From Microbacterium sp. 1S1 (GTDB lineage: Bacteria > Actinomycetota > Actinomycetes > Actinomycetales > Microbacteriaceae): DNA of 64,000 nucleotides. How positions within the stretch are numbered: the first letter of the stretch is position 1; each line of letters opens with the position of its first letter. The notes beneath the pieces were generated by a model. That model worked only from the letters and a program-made list of their open reading frames with translations, did not search any database and was not told the origin of the DNA. Positions 36,609-48,043 of the stretch are shown piece after piece. The translations under genes were made by a program, and so were the position numbers. Location of the stretch: contig NZ_CP043430.1 of the NCBI RefSeq assembly GCF_008271365.1, positions 2,852,001-2,916,000 on the forward strand, written 5' to 3'.

Positions 36609-36989
36609 TCAGCGCGGATCGGCGGTCGGTTCGGCGACCTCGAGCGGAATCACCGGGCAGTCCTTCCAGAGGCGCTCGAGTCCGTAGTAGACCCGCTCCT
36701 CCTGGTGGAAGACGTGCACGATGAGGTCGCCGAAGTCCAGCAGAACCCAGCGAGCCTCGGCGCGACCCTCACGACGTACACGCTTGTGACCAGACTCGAC
36801 GAGACGGTCTTCGATCTCATCCGCGATCGCGGCGACGTTCCGTTCGCTGTTCCCCGTCACGAGGAGGAAGATGTCGACGAGCGGCAGCGGCTCGGAGACG
36901 TTGAGCGCGACGAGGTCCTCGCCGCCCTTGGCGACGGCGGCCTCGGCGGCGATGCGCAGCATCTGTTCGGCGGTTTCGGGTGATTGCAT
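36609..36989 (-). CDS. rsfS: Ribosomal silencing factor RsfS
   Basis: 126 residues. RsfS binds ribosomal protein L14 and blocks subunit joining when nutrients are scarce. The family signature is present: FLLVTGNSERNVAAIADEIED, WVLLDFGDLIVHVFHQEERVYYGLERLW. It overlaps the preceding gene by 1 nt (TGATG). The nadD-x-rsfS neighbourhood is the standard one. Confidence 0.95.
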   Translation of the reverse strand: MQSPETAEQMLRIAAEAAVAKGGEDLVALNVSEPLPLVDIFLLVTGNSERNVAAIADEIEDRLVESGHKRVRREGRAEARWVLLDFGDLIVHVFHQEERVYYGLERLWKDCPVIPLEVAEPTADPR

Positions 36990-38128
36990 CAGAAGACATT
37001 CCCTGTAATGGCGAAGACGAGCGCCGTTCCGAGCCCGAGCGCCAGCGCACCGGCGATGATGGCGGCGACCAGCATCAGCCGGTTGCCCTTCTCGGGCGCC
37101 GGCGGGCGGATCACCTCACCCGCGGGCTTGATGGTGCTCACGGCGGAACTGGCGGCGATGGGGGTGGGCGACGACGCGGGAGGCAGTTCCCCGTCGATGA
37201 GAACGGCGTCGACCTCTTTGCCGTCCGTGGTGCCGTGGGCGTGGCCCTGTGAGCCCAGCCCCTTCGGAAGCTCATACGAACCCGTGACGAGGATCTCGCC
37301 CGTCGACGCGACCGGACCGGACAGCGACCCCTCACCGGGCGAGGGGGTGAAGATCAGAGCGTTCGGTGCCGAGTGCTGCGTACCACCGGAGTCGTTGCTG
37401 GTGAGCAGCTCATCGAACGAGGCGCGGAAGGAAGCGCGCTCGGCGGGAGCCTCCTCCTGCAGCACGCCCTCGCCGAAGGATGGGCTCACGGTCGGACGGT
37501 CGCCCTCCTCGACGTCGTCCTCAGACTCCTCTGCGAGGAGGTCGTCGGCGGGCTCCGCGTCCGCGGTCACCTCGTCGTCCGAGTGCTGGGGGCGCTCCGC
37601 TTCCGGAGCGAGCGGGACCTCTCCCCCGCTCTCAACGACTCCGGACGCGCGCACGGGCGCGATGGTGGCGTCCTCGTCGACCGCGTCTTCGTCGACTGCG
37701 TCCTCATCGTCCTGCGTCCGCGCCGCTGGAGCGAAATCCGGAATACCGGACACGATGTCGTCGGGGCTCTCGACGACGGCGGGCTCGTCCGCCGTGTCGG
37801 CGGCGGCAGCATCGGGCTGCGCCTCCTCGGGGATCTCCGCTGCCTCGCCGCCGACCACCGGGACGGACGCCGTCTTGATCTTCTCCTGCTCGCGGGCCTG
37901 ACGCCGCGTCAACGGCGCGGCACCGAGGTCGACCGACGCGTCCGCGACGGGCGCAGGGGGCACGACGACCGGCTCGGCGGCACGGGGCAGCGGCGCGACC
38001 GGAGCCGGGGGTGCGGACTCCGCCGCGGCGTTCGCCTGCTCCTCGCTGATGATCGGGGTGGATCCCGTCAACCGGATCTCCCGCAGCTGCTTCCGCGTCA
38101 GCGGACCTCGCTGATCCGATGTGCTCAT
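36989..38128 (-). CDS. Acidic single-pass membrane protein between nadD and rsfS
   Basis: 379 residues. It has an N-terminal basic motif [11 protein letters not shown] repeated later as [12 protein letters not shown], a long Ala/Asp/Glu/Pro-rich, probably disordered middle with many acidic runs, and one C-terminal membrane helix ([21 protein letters not shown]) near residues 352-374. The bulk probably faces the cytoplasm. Position between nadD and rsfS is conserved in Microbacteriaceae as I recall, with fast-diverging sequence. Function unknown. It overlaps nadD by 4 nt. Confidence 0.7.
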   Translation of the reverse strand: MSTSDQRGPLTRKQLREIRLTGSTPIISEEQANAAAESAPPAPVAPLPRAAEPVVVPPAPVADASVDLGAAPLTRRQAREQEKIKTASVPVVGGEAAEIPEEAQPDAAAADTADEPAVVESPDDIVSGIPDFAPAARTQDDEDAVDEDAVDEDATIAPVRASGVVESGGEVPLAPEAERPQHSDDEVTADAEPADDLLAEESEDDVEEGDRPTVSPSFGEGVLQEEAPAERASFRASFDELLTSNDSGGTQHSAPNALIFTPSPGEGSLSGPVASTGEILVTGSYELPKGLGSQGHAHGTTDGKEVDAVLIDGELPPASSPTPIAASSAVSTIKPAGEVIRPPAPEKGNRLMLVAAIIAGALALGLGTALVFAITGNVF

Positions 38129-38727
38129 GCCTTGCTCCGATACAGATGATGCTTCGCGATGTACTGGACGACTCCGTCGGGGACGAGGTACCAGACCGGT
38201 TGGTCGTCGCGGACGCGTTCACGACAGTCCGTGGACGAGATCGACAGCGCCGGCACCTCGAGCTGGCTGACGTCGTCGCTCGGGAGGCCGTCGATGCTCA
38301 GAACGTGTCCTGGTCGGGAGACCGCGACGAAGTGGGCCAGTTCCCACAGCTCATCATGGTCTCTCCAACTGAGAATTTGCGCCACGGCATCGGCACCACT
38401 GATGAAGAACAGCTCCGCGTCCGGGCGCTGCGCCTTCAGATCGCGAAGGGTGTCGATCGTGTACGTGGGGCCCGCGCGATCGATGTCGACCCTGCTCACG
38501 GTGAACTGCGGGTTCGACGCCGTCGCGATGACGGTCATGAGGTAGCGGTGCTCACTAGGCGTGACGTCGGCCTTCTGCCACGGACGTCCGGTCGGAACGA
38601 ACACCACCTCGTCGAGATCGAACGAGTGCGCGACCTCGCTGGCGGCGACCAGATGGCCGTGATGGATCGGATCGAAGGTTCCGCCCATCACGCCGATACG
38701 CGGTGCGCGCGTGGTCGCGATGCTCAT
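38125..38727 (-). CDS. nadD: Nicotinate-nucleotide adenylyltransferase
   Basis: 200 residues. Makes deamido-NAD from nicotinate mononucleotide and ATP. The nucleotidyltransferase motifs are [12 protein letters not shown] near the N-terminus and SSTDCRERV (ISxTxxR-like) near the end, with [10 protein letters not shown] between. The fused run with rsfS is usual. Confidence 0.95.
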   Translation of the reverse strand: MSIATTRAPRIGVMGGTFDPIHHGHLVAASEVAHSFDLDEVVFVPTGRPWQKADVTPSEHRYLMTVIATASNPQFTVSRVDIDRAGPTYTIDTLRDLKAQRPDAELFFISGADAVAQILSWRDHDELWELAHFVAVSRPGHVLSIDGLPSDDVSQLEVPALSISSTDCRERVRDDQPVWYLVPDGVVQYIAKHHLYRSKA

Positions 38728-38733
38728 GAGGGC

Positions 38734-38955
38734 CTAGTGGCCGTGTCCCGCCTCGTGGTCCTTGCCGTGCTTCGCCGCCCAGGCCTCCGCCTTCGCCGAG
38801 TGCCGGTTCGCGACGTTCTTGTACGAGAACGTCACGATGCCGAGCGCGGCGAACACGATCGCAGCGATGACTCCGAAGATGAGCGTGTCGAGCGCGACGT
38901 TGCCGTGGTGCTCGGTCTCTGCGGCGGTCATCGCGATCTGTGCGACGAGGTTCAT
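38734..38955 (-). CDS. Small membrane protein of unknown function (73 aa)
   Basis: One central membrane helix (about residues 23-45, DTLIFGVIAAIVFAALGIVTF), then a basic tail with His-rich ending (KHGKDHEAGHGH). It sits between proA and nadD in the same run. The His-rich tail might bind metal (inference). Family recognised only as a Microbacteriaceae hypothetical. Confidence 0.7.
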   Translation of the reverse strand: MNLVAQIAMTAAETEHHGNVALDTLIFGVIAAIVFAALGIVTFSYKNVANRHSAKAEAWAAKHGKDHEAGHGH

Positions 38956-39022
38956 CCTGACTCCGTTCGTGGCGTGCTGTCTCGAGGGACCTGTGGGGAT
39001 ACAGCGTTCCCCAGTCTAGCCC

Positions 39023-40276
39023 TCAGCCGCGGGTCTGACCTGCCCCACGCGCCAGCCATTTCGTACTGGTCAGCTCGGCGAGCCCCATCGGACCTCGCGT
39101 GTGGAGCTTCTGCGTGGAGATGCCGACCTCGGCGCCGAAGCCGAACTCGGCACCGTCGGTGAACCGTGTCGACGCGTTCGCCATCACGACCGCGGAGTCG
39201 ACCTCGGCCAGGAACCGCTCCGCGTTGCGGGTGTCGGTGGTGACGATGGACTCGGTGTGACCGGTGCTGTAGCGGCGGATGTGGTCGAGCGCGTCGTCGA
39301 GGCTGTCGACCACCTTCATCGCCACGTCGAGGCTCAGGTACTCGGTGGCCCAGTCCTCCTCGGTCGCCGGGATGATGTTCGCGACGAGTCCCGCGACGAC
39401 GTCGTCGCCGTGGATGGCGACGCCCTCGCTCATGAGCGCGCTGGCGACGAGCGGGATGAGACGCGGAGCGGCCTGTCGGTGCACGAGCACCGTCTCGACG
39501 GCGTTGCACACGCTCGGGCGCTGCACCTTGGCGTTCACGACGATGTCGCAGGCCCAGTCGTCGGGGGCGCTCTCGTCGAGGAGGATGTGGACGTTCCCTG
39601 CCCCGGTCTCGATCACGGGAACGGTCGACTCCGTGACGACCGTCTCGATGAGTCCCGCACTGCCTCGGGGCACGAGCACGTCGATGAAGCCTCGCCCGTG
39701 CATGAGGGCCTTCGCCCCCTCGCGTCCGAAGTCGTCGACCGTCTGTATCGCCTCCGGCGTGACCCCGGCCTCGGCGAGGGCGGTGCGCATGACGTCGACC
39801 AAGACCGTGTTGGACTCGCGCGCGGCGCTCCCTCCGCGCAGGACGACGGCGTTGCCGGAGCGCAACGCGAGGGCGGCGATGTCGACCGTCACGTTCGGCC
39901 GCGCCTCGTAGATCGCCCCGACGACACCGAAGGGGACGCGGACCTGTTCGAGCGCCACGCCGTTCGGCATGCGATGTCCGCCGACCACGCGACCGACCGG
40001 ATCGGGCAGCGCAGCGACCTCCCGCACGGCAGCGGCGAGTGCGGAGACCCGCTTCTCGTCGAGGCGGAGGCGATCGATCAACGACTCCCCGATGCCCTCG
40101 TCCCGACCCCGCTCGACGTCTCGCCCGTTCGCGGCGACGATGCGCGACGCGTTCGCCTCCAGGGCCGCGGCGATGGCGTCGAGGGCCCGGGCCTTGTCGT
40201 CACTCGTGAGGGCGGCGGTGGCACGGGAGGCCTCCTTGGCCCGCTCCAGGCGCGGCTGAGGGGTGAGGTCGGTCAT
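39023..40276 (-). CDS. proA: Glutamate-5-semialdehyde dehydrogenase
   Basis: 417 residues. It reduces gamma-glutamyl phosphate in proline synthesis, using the product of proB, encoded directly upstream. Signatures include VPRGSAGLI, the catalytic Cys region VQRPSVCNAVETVLVH and the closing GPMGLAELTSTKW. The aldehyde-dehydrogenase fold is complete. Gap to proB is 9 bp. Confidence 0.96.
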   Translation of the reverse strand: MTDLTPQPRLERAKEASRATAALTSDDKARALDAIAAALEANASRIVAANGRDVERGRDEGIGESLIDRLRLDEKRVSALAAAVREVAALPDPVGRVVGGHRMPNGVALEQVRVPFGVVGAIYEARPNVTVDIAALALRSGNAVVLRGGSAARESNTVLVDVMRTALAEAGVTPEAIQTVDDFGREGAKALMHGRGFIDVLVPRGSAGLIETVVTESTVPVIETGAGNVHILLDESAPDDWACDIVVNAKVQRPSVCNAVETVLVHRQAAPRLIPLVASALMSEGVAIHGDDVVAGLVANIIPATEEDWATEYLSLDVAMKVVDSLDDALDHIRRYSTGHTESIVTTDTRNAERFLAEVDSAVVMANASTRFTDGAEFGFGAEVGISTQKLHTRGPMGLAELTSTKWLARGAGQTRG

Positions 40277-40285
40277 CCGCCCAGT

Positions 40286-42585
<2,300 letters not shown>

Positions 42586-42613
42586 TCAGGGTGCCTGACG
42601 GCAGATACGCGGA

Positions 42614-42637
42614 CGGGGCGAGCCGAAGCCCGCCCCG
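42614..42637 (-). terminator. Hairpin between rpmA and obg
   Basis: CGGGGCG (42614-42620) and CGCCCCG (42631-42637) can form a 7-bp GC stem around a 10-nt loop in the 97-bp rpmA-obg gap. It could be a terminator or attenuator that lets ribosomal protein genes be expressed above obg. Confidence 0.45.
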
Positions 42638-42664
42638 AACCGGATGTCTAACGTGGTGCTGTGA

Positions 42665-42922
42665 TCACTCAGCAGCAGCGACGATGTTGACGACCTTGCG
42701 GCCGCCCTTCGCGCCGAACTCGACCGCGCCGGCGGCCAGAGCGAACAGCGTGTCGTCGCCACCACGGCCGACGTTGGCGCCGGGGTGGAAGTGCGTGCCG
42801 CGCTGACGGACGATGATCTCGCCGGCGAGGACCTGCTGACCGCCGAAGCGCTTCACGCCGAGGCGCTGTGCGTTGGAGTCACGACCGTTGCGGGTGGAGC
42901 TTGCGCCCTTTTTGTGTGCCAT
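42665..42922 (-). CDS. rpmA: 50S ribosomal protein L27
   Basis: 85 residues, beginning [22 protein letters not shown]27 sits at the peptidyl transferase centre. The sequence has the direct (not cleaved) N-terminus of actinobacterial L27. It follows rplU after 18 bp. Confidence 0.98.
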   Translation of the reverse strand: MAHKKGASSTRNGRDSNAQRLGVKRFGGQQVLAGEIIVRQRGTHFHPGANVGRGGDDTLFALAAGAVEFGAKGGRKVVNIVAAAE

Positions 42923-42940
42923 GTCCTGGTCTCCTCGGTC

Positions 42941-43249
42941 TTACTTGATGCCGGTGATCTTGACGCGCGTGAGCTCCTGGCGGTGGCCCTGACGCTTCTT
43001 GTAGCCGGTCTTGTTCTTGTACTTCTGGATGACGATCTTCGGCCCGCGGAGGTTGCCGACGACCTCAGCCGTGACGGTCACCTTGGCCAGCGCGTCGGCG
43101 TCGGTGGTCACCGTGGAGCCGTCGACGAGCAGCACAGCGGGCAGCTGGATCTTGTCGCCCTGGGCAGCCTGAACACGGTCGAGCTGAACGATGGTGCCGA
43201 CCTCGACCTTCTCCTGCCGGCCACCGGCGCGCACTACTGCGTAAACCAC
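42941..43249 (-). CDS. rplU: 50S ribosomal protein L21
   Basis: 102 residues from GTG 43249 ([18 protein letters not shown]), the usual length; the frame opens further upstream but that extension is not part of L21. It ends with the family motif [20 protein letters not shown] ([18 protein letters not shown]). First gene of the rplU-rpmA-obg run. The 213-bp upstream region to 43463 holds the promoter, but I see no clear box. Confidence 0.97.
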   Translation of the reverse strand: MVYAVVRAGGRQEKVEVGTIVQLDRVQAAQGDKIQLPAVLLVDGSTVTTDADALAKVTVTAEVVGNLRGPKIVIQKYKNKTGYKKRQGHRQELTRVKITGIK

Positions 43250-43462
43250 TTCATACCTGTTTCGTTGGGGAGCACGCGGCTCCGAGAATCTCACGGGAAG
43301 ACTGTTGCTTGCATGCGTCGCTGGTACGACGGGCGCGAATGCAAGACTCTCCGCTTCGGCCGTCGAGGACGACGCGGCATGCGCACCAAGGGACTACTTT
43401 ACCGGATGCGGGACGACCTCGCAAAGCGAGCCGGGTCGCCCCCGCGGTCGTAGGCTGACGGA

Positions 43463-43732
43463 GTGACCGTACTCGTCGACGACCCCCGCTGGCCCGCCCA
43501 CGGACGCCTGTGGGCGCATCTGGTCAGCGACGAGAACCTCGACGAGCTGCACGCGTTCGCGCGGGCGCACGGCATCCCCGCCCGTGCCTTCGACCTGGAC
43601 CACTACGACGTGCCGGAGGACGCGGTTCCCCGGCTCATCTCCGGCGGCGCCCAGCATGTCCCCGGCAAGGAGCTGGTGCGCCGCCTGATCGCCTCAGGCC
43701 TGCGGGTCCGCGGACGCGACCGGCGGCACTGA
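43463..43732 (+). CDS. DUF4031 domain protein
   Basis: 89 residues from GTG 43463. The family pattern is clear: TVLVDDPRWPAHGRLWAHLVSDENLDELHAFA, a GIPARAFDLDHYDVPE segment and a C-terminal RLIASGLRVRGRD. Function is unknown. Small soluble protein. Its last 39 bp overlap the 3' end of the convergent rne gene. Confidence 0.85.
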   Translation: MTVLVDDPRWPAHGRLWAHLVSDENLDELHAFARAHGIPARAFDLDHYDVPEDAVPRLISGGAQHVPGKELVRRLIASGLRVRGRDRRH

Positions 43733-46246
43733 CGACTCCGATCCGACCGACACCGGCGTACCGGAGAGCGCCGCAGTGGTGACCCGGCGCCGGCCCCGCC
43801 CCTGCCCCGGCGCCTTCGGCTCCGGAAGCGCATCGAGCACGGAGTCGAGGAGCTCCTCGGTGGGGGTCTTCGGCGCCTTGCGGTCCCCGCGCTTCTTCCG
43901 CGCCTTCTTGGGCCTCTCGACCGCGGAGTCGGCAGTCGAGTCGGCGACGGGAGCCTCGACGGCCGGCTCCCCGGGCGCGGCGATCGTGGATGCCGCGATC
44001 TGCGCGAGGGCCGACTTCGCCCCTTCGGTGATGCTGTGCGTGACCGGAGGAGCGACGGGGGCGGCGTTACCGTTCCCGTTCCCGTTGCCACCGCGCTGAC
44101 GACGCCCGCCGTTGTTGCCGTTACCGTTGCCGCCGTTGCCGTTCGCGCGGTGCTTCACCACGGGGTCATGGTGGACGATCACGCCACGGCCCGCACACAC
44201 CTCACAGGCCTCGCTGAAAGTCTCCAGCAGCCCGAGACCCAGCTTCTTGCGGGTCATCTGCACGAGCCCGAGCGAGGTGACCTCGGCGACCTGGTGCTTC
44301 GTCCGGTCACGGCTGAGGCACTCGATCAGCCGACGCAGTACGAGGTCACGGTTGGACTCCAGCACCATGTCGATGAAGTCGACGACGATGATGCCGCCGA
44401 TGTCGCGCAGCCGGAGCTGACGGACGATCTCCTCCGCCGCCTCGAGGTTGTTCTTGGTGACGGTCTCCTCGAGGTTGCCCCCGGAACCGACGAACTTGCC
44501 GGTGTTGACGTCGACGACCGTCATGGCCTCGGTGCGGTCGATCACGAGCGAACCACCGGACGGCAGCCACACCTTGCGGTCCAGCGCCTTCTCGATCTGC
44601 TCCGTGATGCGGAACGCGTCGAACGGATCGACGTCGTCCTCATACGCCTCGACCCGCTCCAGCAGATCCGGCGCGACGCTCTCCAGGTAGGCGCGGATCG
44701 TGCGCTGCGAGTCCTCGCCCTGGATGAGCATCTTCGTGAAGTCCTCGTTGAAGACGTCACGGACGATCTTCACGAGCAGATCCGGCTCGGCGTGCAGGAG
44801 CGCGGGAGCCTGCTGGCTCTCCACCTGCTTCTGGATGTGCTCCCACTGCGAGGTGAGCCGCTGCACGTCACGCGTGAGCTGCTCCTCCGTCGCCCCCTCG
44901 GCCGCCGTGCGCACGATGACGCCGGAGGACTCGGGCAGCACCTCCTTGAGGATGCGCTTGAGACGGGCGCGCTCGTTGTCGGGGAGCTTCCGGCTGATGC
45001 CGTTCATCGACCCGCCGGGGACGTACACGAGGTAGCGGCCTGGCAGCGAGATCTGGCTCGTGAGGCGCGCACCCTTGTGACCCACCGGGTCCTTCGTGAC
45101 CTGGACGAGCACGCGGTCGCCCGGCTTCAGCGCCAGTTCGATGCGGCGAGGCTGGTTGCCGGTCTCGACGCCGTCCCAGTCCACCTCGCCGGAGTAGAGC
45201 ACGGCGTTGCGGCCGCGACCGATGTCGACGAACGCGGCCTCCATGCTCGGGAGCACGTTCTGCACGCGGCCGAGGTAGACGTTGCCGATCAGCGATGCGT
45301 CCTGGTTGCGGGCGACGTAGTGCTCCACGAGCACGCCGTCCTCCAGCACGCCGATCTGCGTACGGCCGTTCTTGGAGCGCACGACCATCTTGCGGTCCAC
45401 CGACTCGCGCCGGGCGAGGAACTCGGCCTCGGTCACGACGGGACGGCGCCGGCCCGCATCGCGACCGTCGCGACGGCGCTGCTTCTTGGCCTCCAAGCGT
45501 GTCGAGCCCTTGATGGCCTTCGGCTCGGTGATGTACTCGACGACGCGCTGGCGCTGCCGCGGCTCATCGCGCTGGTCATCACCCTCGGCGCCTCCGCGGC
45601 GACGACGCCCGCGGCGGCCTCCTCCGGACTCCTCCTGGTCGCGCTCCGGCGCACGGTCGTCGCGACCGGGGCGCGCAGGCAGCGGAACGATCTCGGGCGC
45701 ATAGAAGTGCAGCTGGGTCGAGACCTGAGAGACGAAAACCTCCGGCAGCAGACCGAGCGACACGGCGGTGACGGCCGCGGGCTTCTCCGGCTCGGCGGGC
45801 GTTGCGGGCGTCGGCTGCGCCGCGGCCTCCTCGACAGGGACCTCCTCGACGGGGGCCTCTTCGACGGGGACCTCTTCGACAGGGGCCGCCTCGGCAGGAG
45901 CCTCCTCGACAGGAGCCTCCTCGACAGGGGCCGCCTCGACAGGAGCTTCCTCCGCCTGCGCCGCGGCGTCGATCGCTTCGGCGGCGGCGTCGTCCGCGGC
46001 CGAGGCATCCTCGGCTGCGGCTGCGGCCGCATCGTCCGCCGCCGCAGCGGCGTCATCGGCGGCCGCGTTCGCAGCGTCACGGTCGTCTGCCGCCGACTCG
46101 GCGGCGGCGTCGTCCGCGTCCTCCTGGGCCTGCGCGGCGTCCTCCGACTGCTCCGCAGCGGGAGTGGTGGGCGCCGTCAGCGGCTCCGCGGCATCAGCCG
46201 GAGCGTCGAGGGCGGGGGCGTTGTTGTCATTGTTCTCATCGGCCAT
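43694..46246 (-). CDS. rne: Ribonuclease E/G family protein
   Basis: 850 residues from ATG 46246 (MADENNDNN). The core has an S1 domain (GNVYLGRVQNVLPSMEAAFVDIG), the DNase I-like catalytic region with IVVDFIDM (metal Asp) and the Zn-link CEVCAGRG. Before it lies a long acidic Ala/Glu/Pro tract with repeated (E/A)APVEE units (about residues 75-150) and an RG-rich region near 220; after it is a Gly/Asn-rich and Lys-rich tail. These flanks are typical of actinobacterial RNase E and serve to bind RNA and partner enzymes. It tail-overlaps DUF4031. Confidence 0.95.
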   Translation of the reverse strand: MADENNDNNAPALDAPADAAEPLTAPTTPAAEQSEDAAQAQEDADDAAAESAADDRDAANAAADDAAAAADDAAAAAAEDASAADDAAAEAIDAAAQAEEAPVEAAPVEEAPVEEAPAEAAPVEEVPVEEAPVEEVPVEEAAAQPTPATPAEPEKPAAVTAVSLGLLPEVFVSQVSTQLHFYAPEIVPLPARPGRDDRAPERDQEESGGGRRGRRRRGGAEGDDQRDEPRQRQRVVEYITEPKAIKGSTRLEAKKQRRRDGRDAGRRRPVVTEAEFLARRESVDRKMVVRSKNGRTQIGVLEDGVLVEHYVARNQDASLIGNVYLGRVQNVLPSMEAAFVDIGRGRNAVLYSGEVDWDGVETGNQPRRIELALKPGDRVLVQVTKDPVGHKGARLTSQISLPGRYLVYVPGGSMNGISRKLPDNERARLKRILKEVLPESSGVIVRTAAEGATEEQLTRDVQRLTSQWEHIQKQVESQQAPALLHAEPDLLVKIVRDVFNEDFTKMLIQGEDSQRTIRAYLESVAPDLLERVEAYEDDVDPFDAFRITEQIEKALDRKVWLPSGGSLVIDRTEAMTVVDVNTGKFVGSGGNLEETVTKNNLEAAEEIVRQLRLRDIGGIIVVDFIDMVLESNRDLVLRRLIECLSRDRTKHQVAEVTSLGLVQMTRKKLGLGLLETFSEACEVCAGRGVIVHHDPVVKHRANGNGGNGNGNNGGRRQRGGNGNGNGNAAPVAPPVTHSITEGAKSALAQIAASTIAAPGEPAVEAPVADSTADSAVERPKKARKKRGDRKAPKTPTEELLDSVLDALPEPKAPGQGRGRRRVTTAALSGTPVSVGSESSVPPVASADPQA

Positions 46247-46528
46247 CTCTGGCGTGCTCCCTGGCACGGGCCACCGGGTGTCCCGTGAAATCTCATGCGG
46301 CACCCGCGGGTGTCGCGAACTCAATCGGCTTGCGACCGGCTCATGGCTCTGGTCGCGTGGGGCATGGGCCCCGAAGTCTGCTCGACACGTGTCGCGGCAA
46401 CGCCGTTCATCGCATCACAGGCCATTATCGCATCAAGTGCGTGCGATCGCGGCATCCCGTCGACGCGGACCGGTTTTCTCCGGGCTGCTCTCGCCCTTTC
46501 CATAGCCGCCGCTGTGATAATTCGAAGC

Positions 46529-47140
46529 ATGAGCGAGCAGCGCACCCGCCCCGTCGTCTATGCCGTGTGGTTGATCATCGCGAGCGTCGTGGGCTGGTAC
46601 GCCGCCTTCCAGCTCACCGTCGAGAAGTTCGCGCTGCTGGAGAACCCGCAGGAGGCGCTCGGCTGCGATCTCAGCCCGTTCATCCAGTGCAGCACCAACC
46701 TGCAGTCGTGGCAGGGATCGGTGTTCGGGTTCCCGAACCCGATCCTCGGGCTCGCCGGCTGGATGGCGCCGCTCGTCGTCGGTGTCGCGATCCTGTCCGG
46801 CGCACGCTTCTCGCGATGGTTCTGGGCCGCGTTCGGCGTCGGCATCACCTTCGCATTCGGGTTCGTGTGCTGGCTGATCGGGCAGAGCCTGTACGACCTC
46901 TTCGTGCTCTGCCCCTGGTGCATGGTCACCTGGGCGGTCACGATCCCCACCTTCTTCGCCACCATGGTGCACCTCGCCCGGAACGGCACGTTCACCGCGA
47001 ACGGGAAGGTTCGCGACCGCGCCGAGAAGCTCATGCCCTGGGTACCGCTGGCGACCGTCATCGCCTACGCCGTGATCATCGTCCTCGCACAGCTGCAGGG
47101 CCTCGACTTCCTCGGCGAGATGGCGAGGATCCTCTTCTGA
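46529..47140 (+). CDS. Vitamin K epoxide reductase (VKOR) family membrane protein
   Basis: 203 residues. VKOR proteins reoxidise thiol-disulfide partners using quinone and support disulfide formation in exported proteins. Four membrane helices; the loop Cys pair is GCDLSPFIQCS (Cys46, Cys54) and the active-site CPWC is at 128-131. Divergent from rne, with a 282-bp intergenic region. In actinobacteria it would serve DsbA-like proteins, and it could help make disulfides in the secreted two-cysteine protein at 28954 (inference). Confidence 0.92.
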   Translation: MSEQRTRPVVYAVWLIIASVVGWYAAFQLTVEKFALLENPQEALGCDLSPFIQCSTNLQSWQGSVFGFPNPILGLAGWMAPLVVGVAILSGARFSRWFWAAFGVGITFAFGFVCWLIGQSLYDLFVLCPWCMVTWAVTIPTFFATMVHLARNGTFTANGKVRDRAEKLMPWVPLATVIAYAVIIVLAQLQGLDFLGEMARILF

Positions 47141-47154
47141 ACCGGTCTGCTCTC

Positions 47155-47197
47155 ACGACGAAGCCCGTCCGCCATTCCGGCGGGCGGGCTTCGTCGT
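47155..47197. terminator. Bidirectional terminator between VKOR gene and ndk
   Basis: ACGACGAAGCCCGTCCGCC (47155-47173), an ATTCC loop and GGCGGGCGGGCTTCGTCGT (47179-47197) form a 19-bp stem with one G-U pair. It lies between two convergent genes. Confidence 0.85.
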
Positions 47198-47208
47198 GAT
47201 GATCGGGG

Positions 47209-47625
47209 TCAGTCGAACCAGATCCCCAGTTCGCGCGCGGCCGACTCGGGGCTGTCCGAGCCGTGCACGAGGTTCTGCTGCACCTTCAGGCCCCAGTCGC
47301 GGCCGAAGTCGCCGCGGATCGTGCCGGGAGCGGCGGTCGTCGGGTCGGTCGTGCCGGCGAGGGAGCGGAAACCCTCGATGACGCGGTTGCCGGCGAGCCG
47401 GATCGCCACCGAAGGACCGGACATCATGAATTCGAGGAGGGGCTCGTAGAACGGCTTGCCCTCGTGCTCGGCGTAGTGCGCGGCGAGGAGATCGCGGTCG
47501 GGCTCGACGAGACGGATGTCGACGAGCGCGTAGCCCTTCGCCTCGATGCGGGCCAGGATCGCTCCGGTGAGGCCGCGGGCGACACCGTCCGGCTTGACGA
47601 GGACGAGGGTTTCTTCGGTGGCCAT
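47209..47625 (-). CDS. ndk: Nucleoside diphosphate kinase
   Basis: 138 residues from ATG 47625. Exchanges phosphates between nucleotides. Motifs: LVLVKPDGVARGL, and active-site His in NLVHGSDSPESA. Length is standard. Upstream lies the DUF4233 gene, 1 bp away on the same strand. Confidence 0.97.
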   Translation of the reverse strand: MATEETLVLVKPDGVARGLTGAILARIEAKGYALVDIRLVEPDRDLLAAHYAEHEGKPFYEPLLEFMMSGPSVAIRLAGNRVIEGFRSLAGTTDPTTAAPGTIRGDFGRDWGLKVQQNLVHGSDSPESAARELGIWFD

Positions 47626-47626
47626 G

Positions 47627-48043
47627 TCATTCACTCTCTGTGTCTGCGTTCTGCGCGGTCGAGGACTCGCTCGGGCGTCGTGCGTCCAGACGAGCCCCCA
47701 TGATGGTCGCATACGCCCACATGCCGCCGAAAATCAGGACGACGAGAAGCACCGCGGGGACGGCGATGGCCGAGAGGGCCACGACGATCTGGACGACCCA
47801 GCCCGCGGCGATCGCCCACGGCTTCGTGATCATCCCGGCGATGACGACGCACGCCACGGCGACGACGGCTCCGCCCACGATCCCCCACCACTGCTCGATG
47901 CCCGGCGGCAGCGCCTTCAGACCGAAGATCGTGAGCCCGACGAGGAAGACCACGATCGCCTCGAACCCGAGCACCACCGGGGCGAGCTTCTGGACGAGAG
48001 TGCGTGGAGCACGGGGCCGACGCGGTGCGCCAGCGGCACTCAT
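47627..48043 (-). CDS. DUF4233 membrane protein
   Basis: 138 residues with four membrane helices. DUF4233 proteins are typical neighbours of folC and ndk in actinobacteria, and this gene starts at ATG 48043, overlapping the folC stop by 4 nt. The sequence begins with a basic stretch (RRPRAPRTLVQKLAP). Function unknown. Confidence 0.85.
   Translation of the reverse strand: MSAAGAPRRPRAPRTLVQKLAPVVLGFEAIVVFLVGLTIFGLKALPPGIEQWWGIVGGAVVAVACVVIAGMITKPWAIAAGWVVQIVVALSAIAVPAVLLVVLIFGGMWAYATIMGARLDARRPSESSTAQNADTESE

Noticed and set aside
45830..45960. Regular GACAGGGGC/CCTCCTCGAC repeats looking like a CRISPR array
   Set aside because: Units are short (15-30 bp), without unique spacers, and lie in frame within rne as low-complexity acidic coding sequence.
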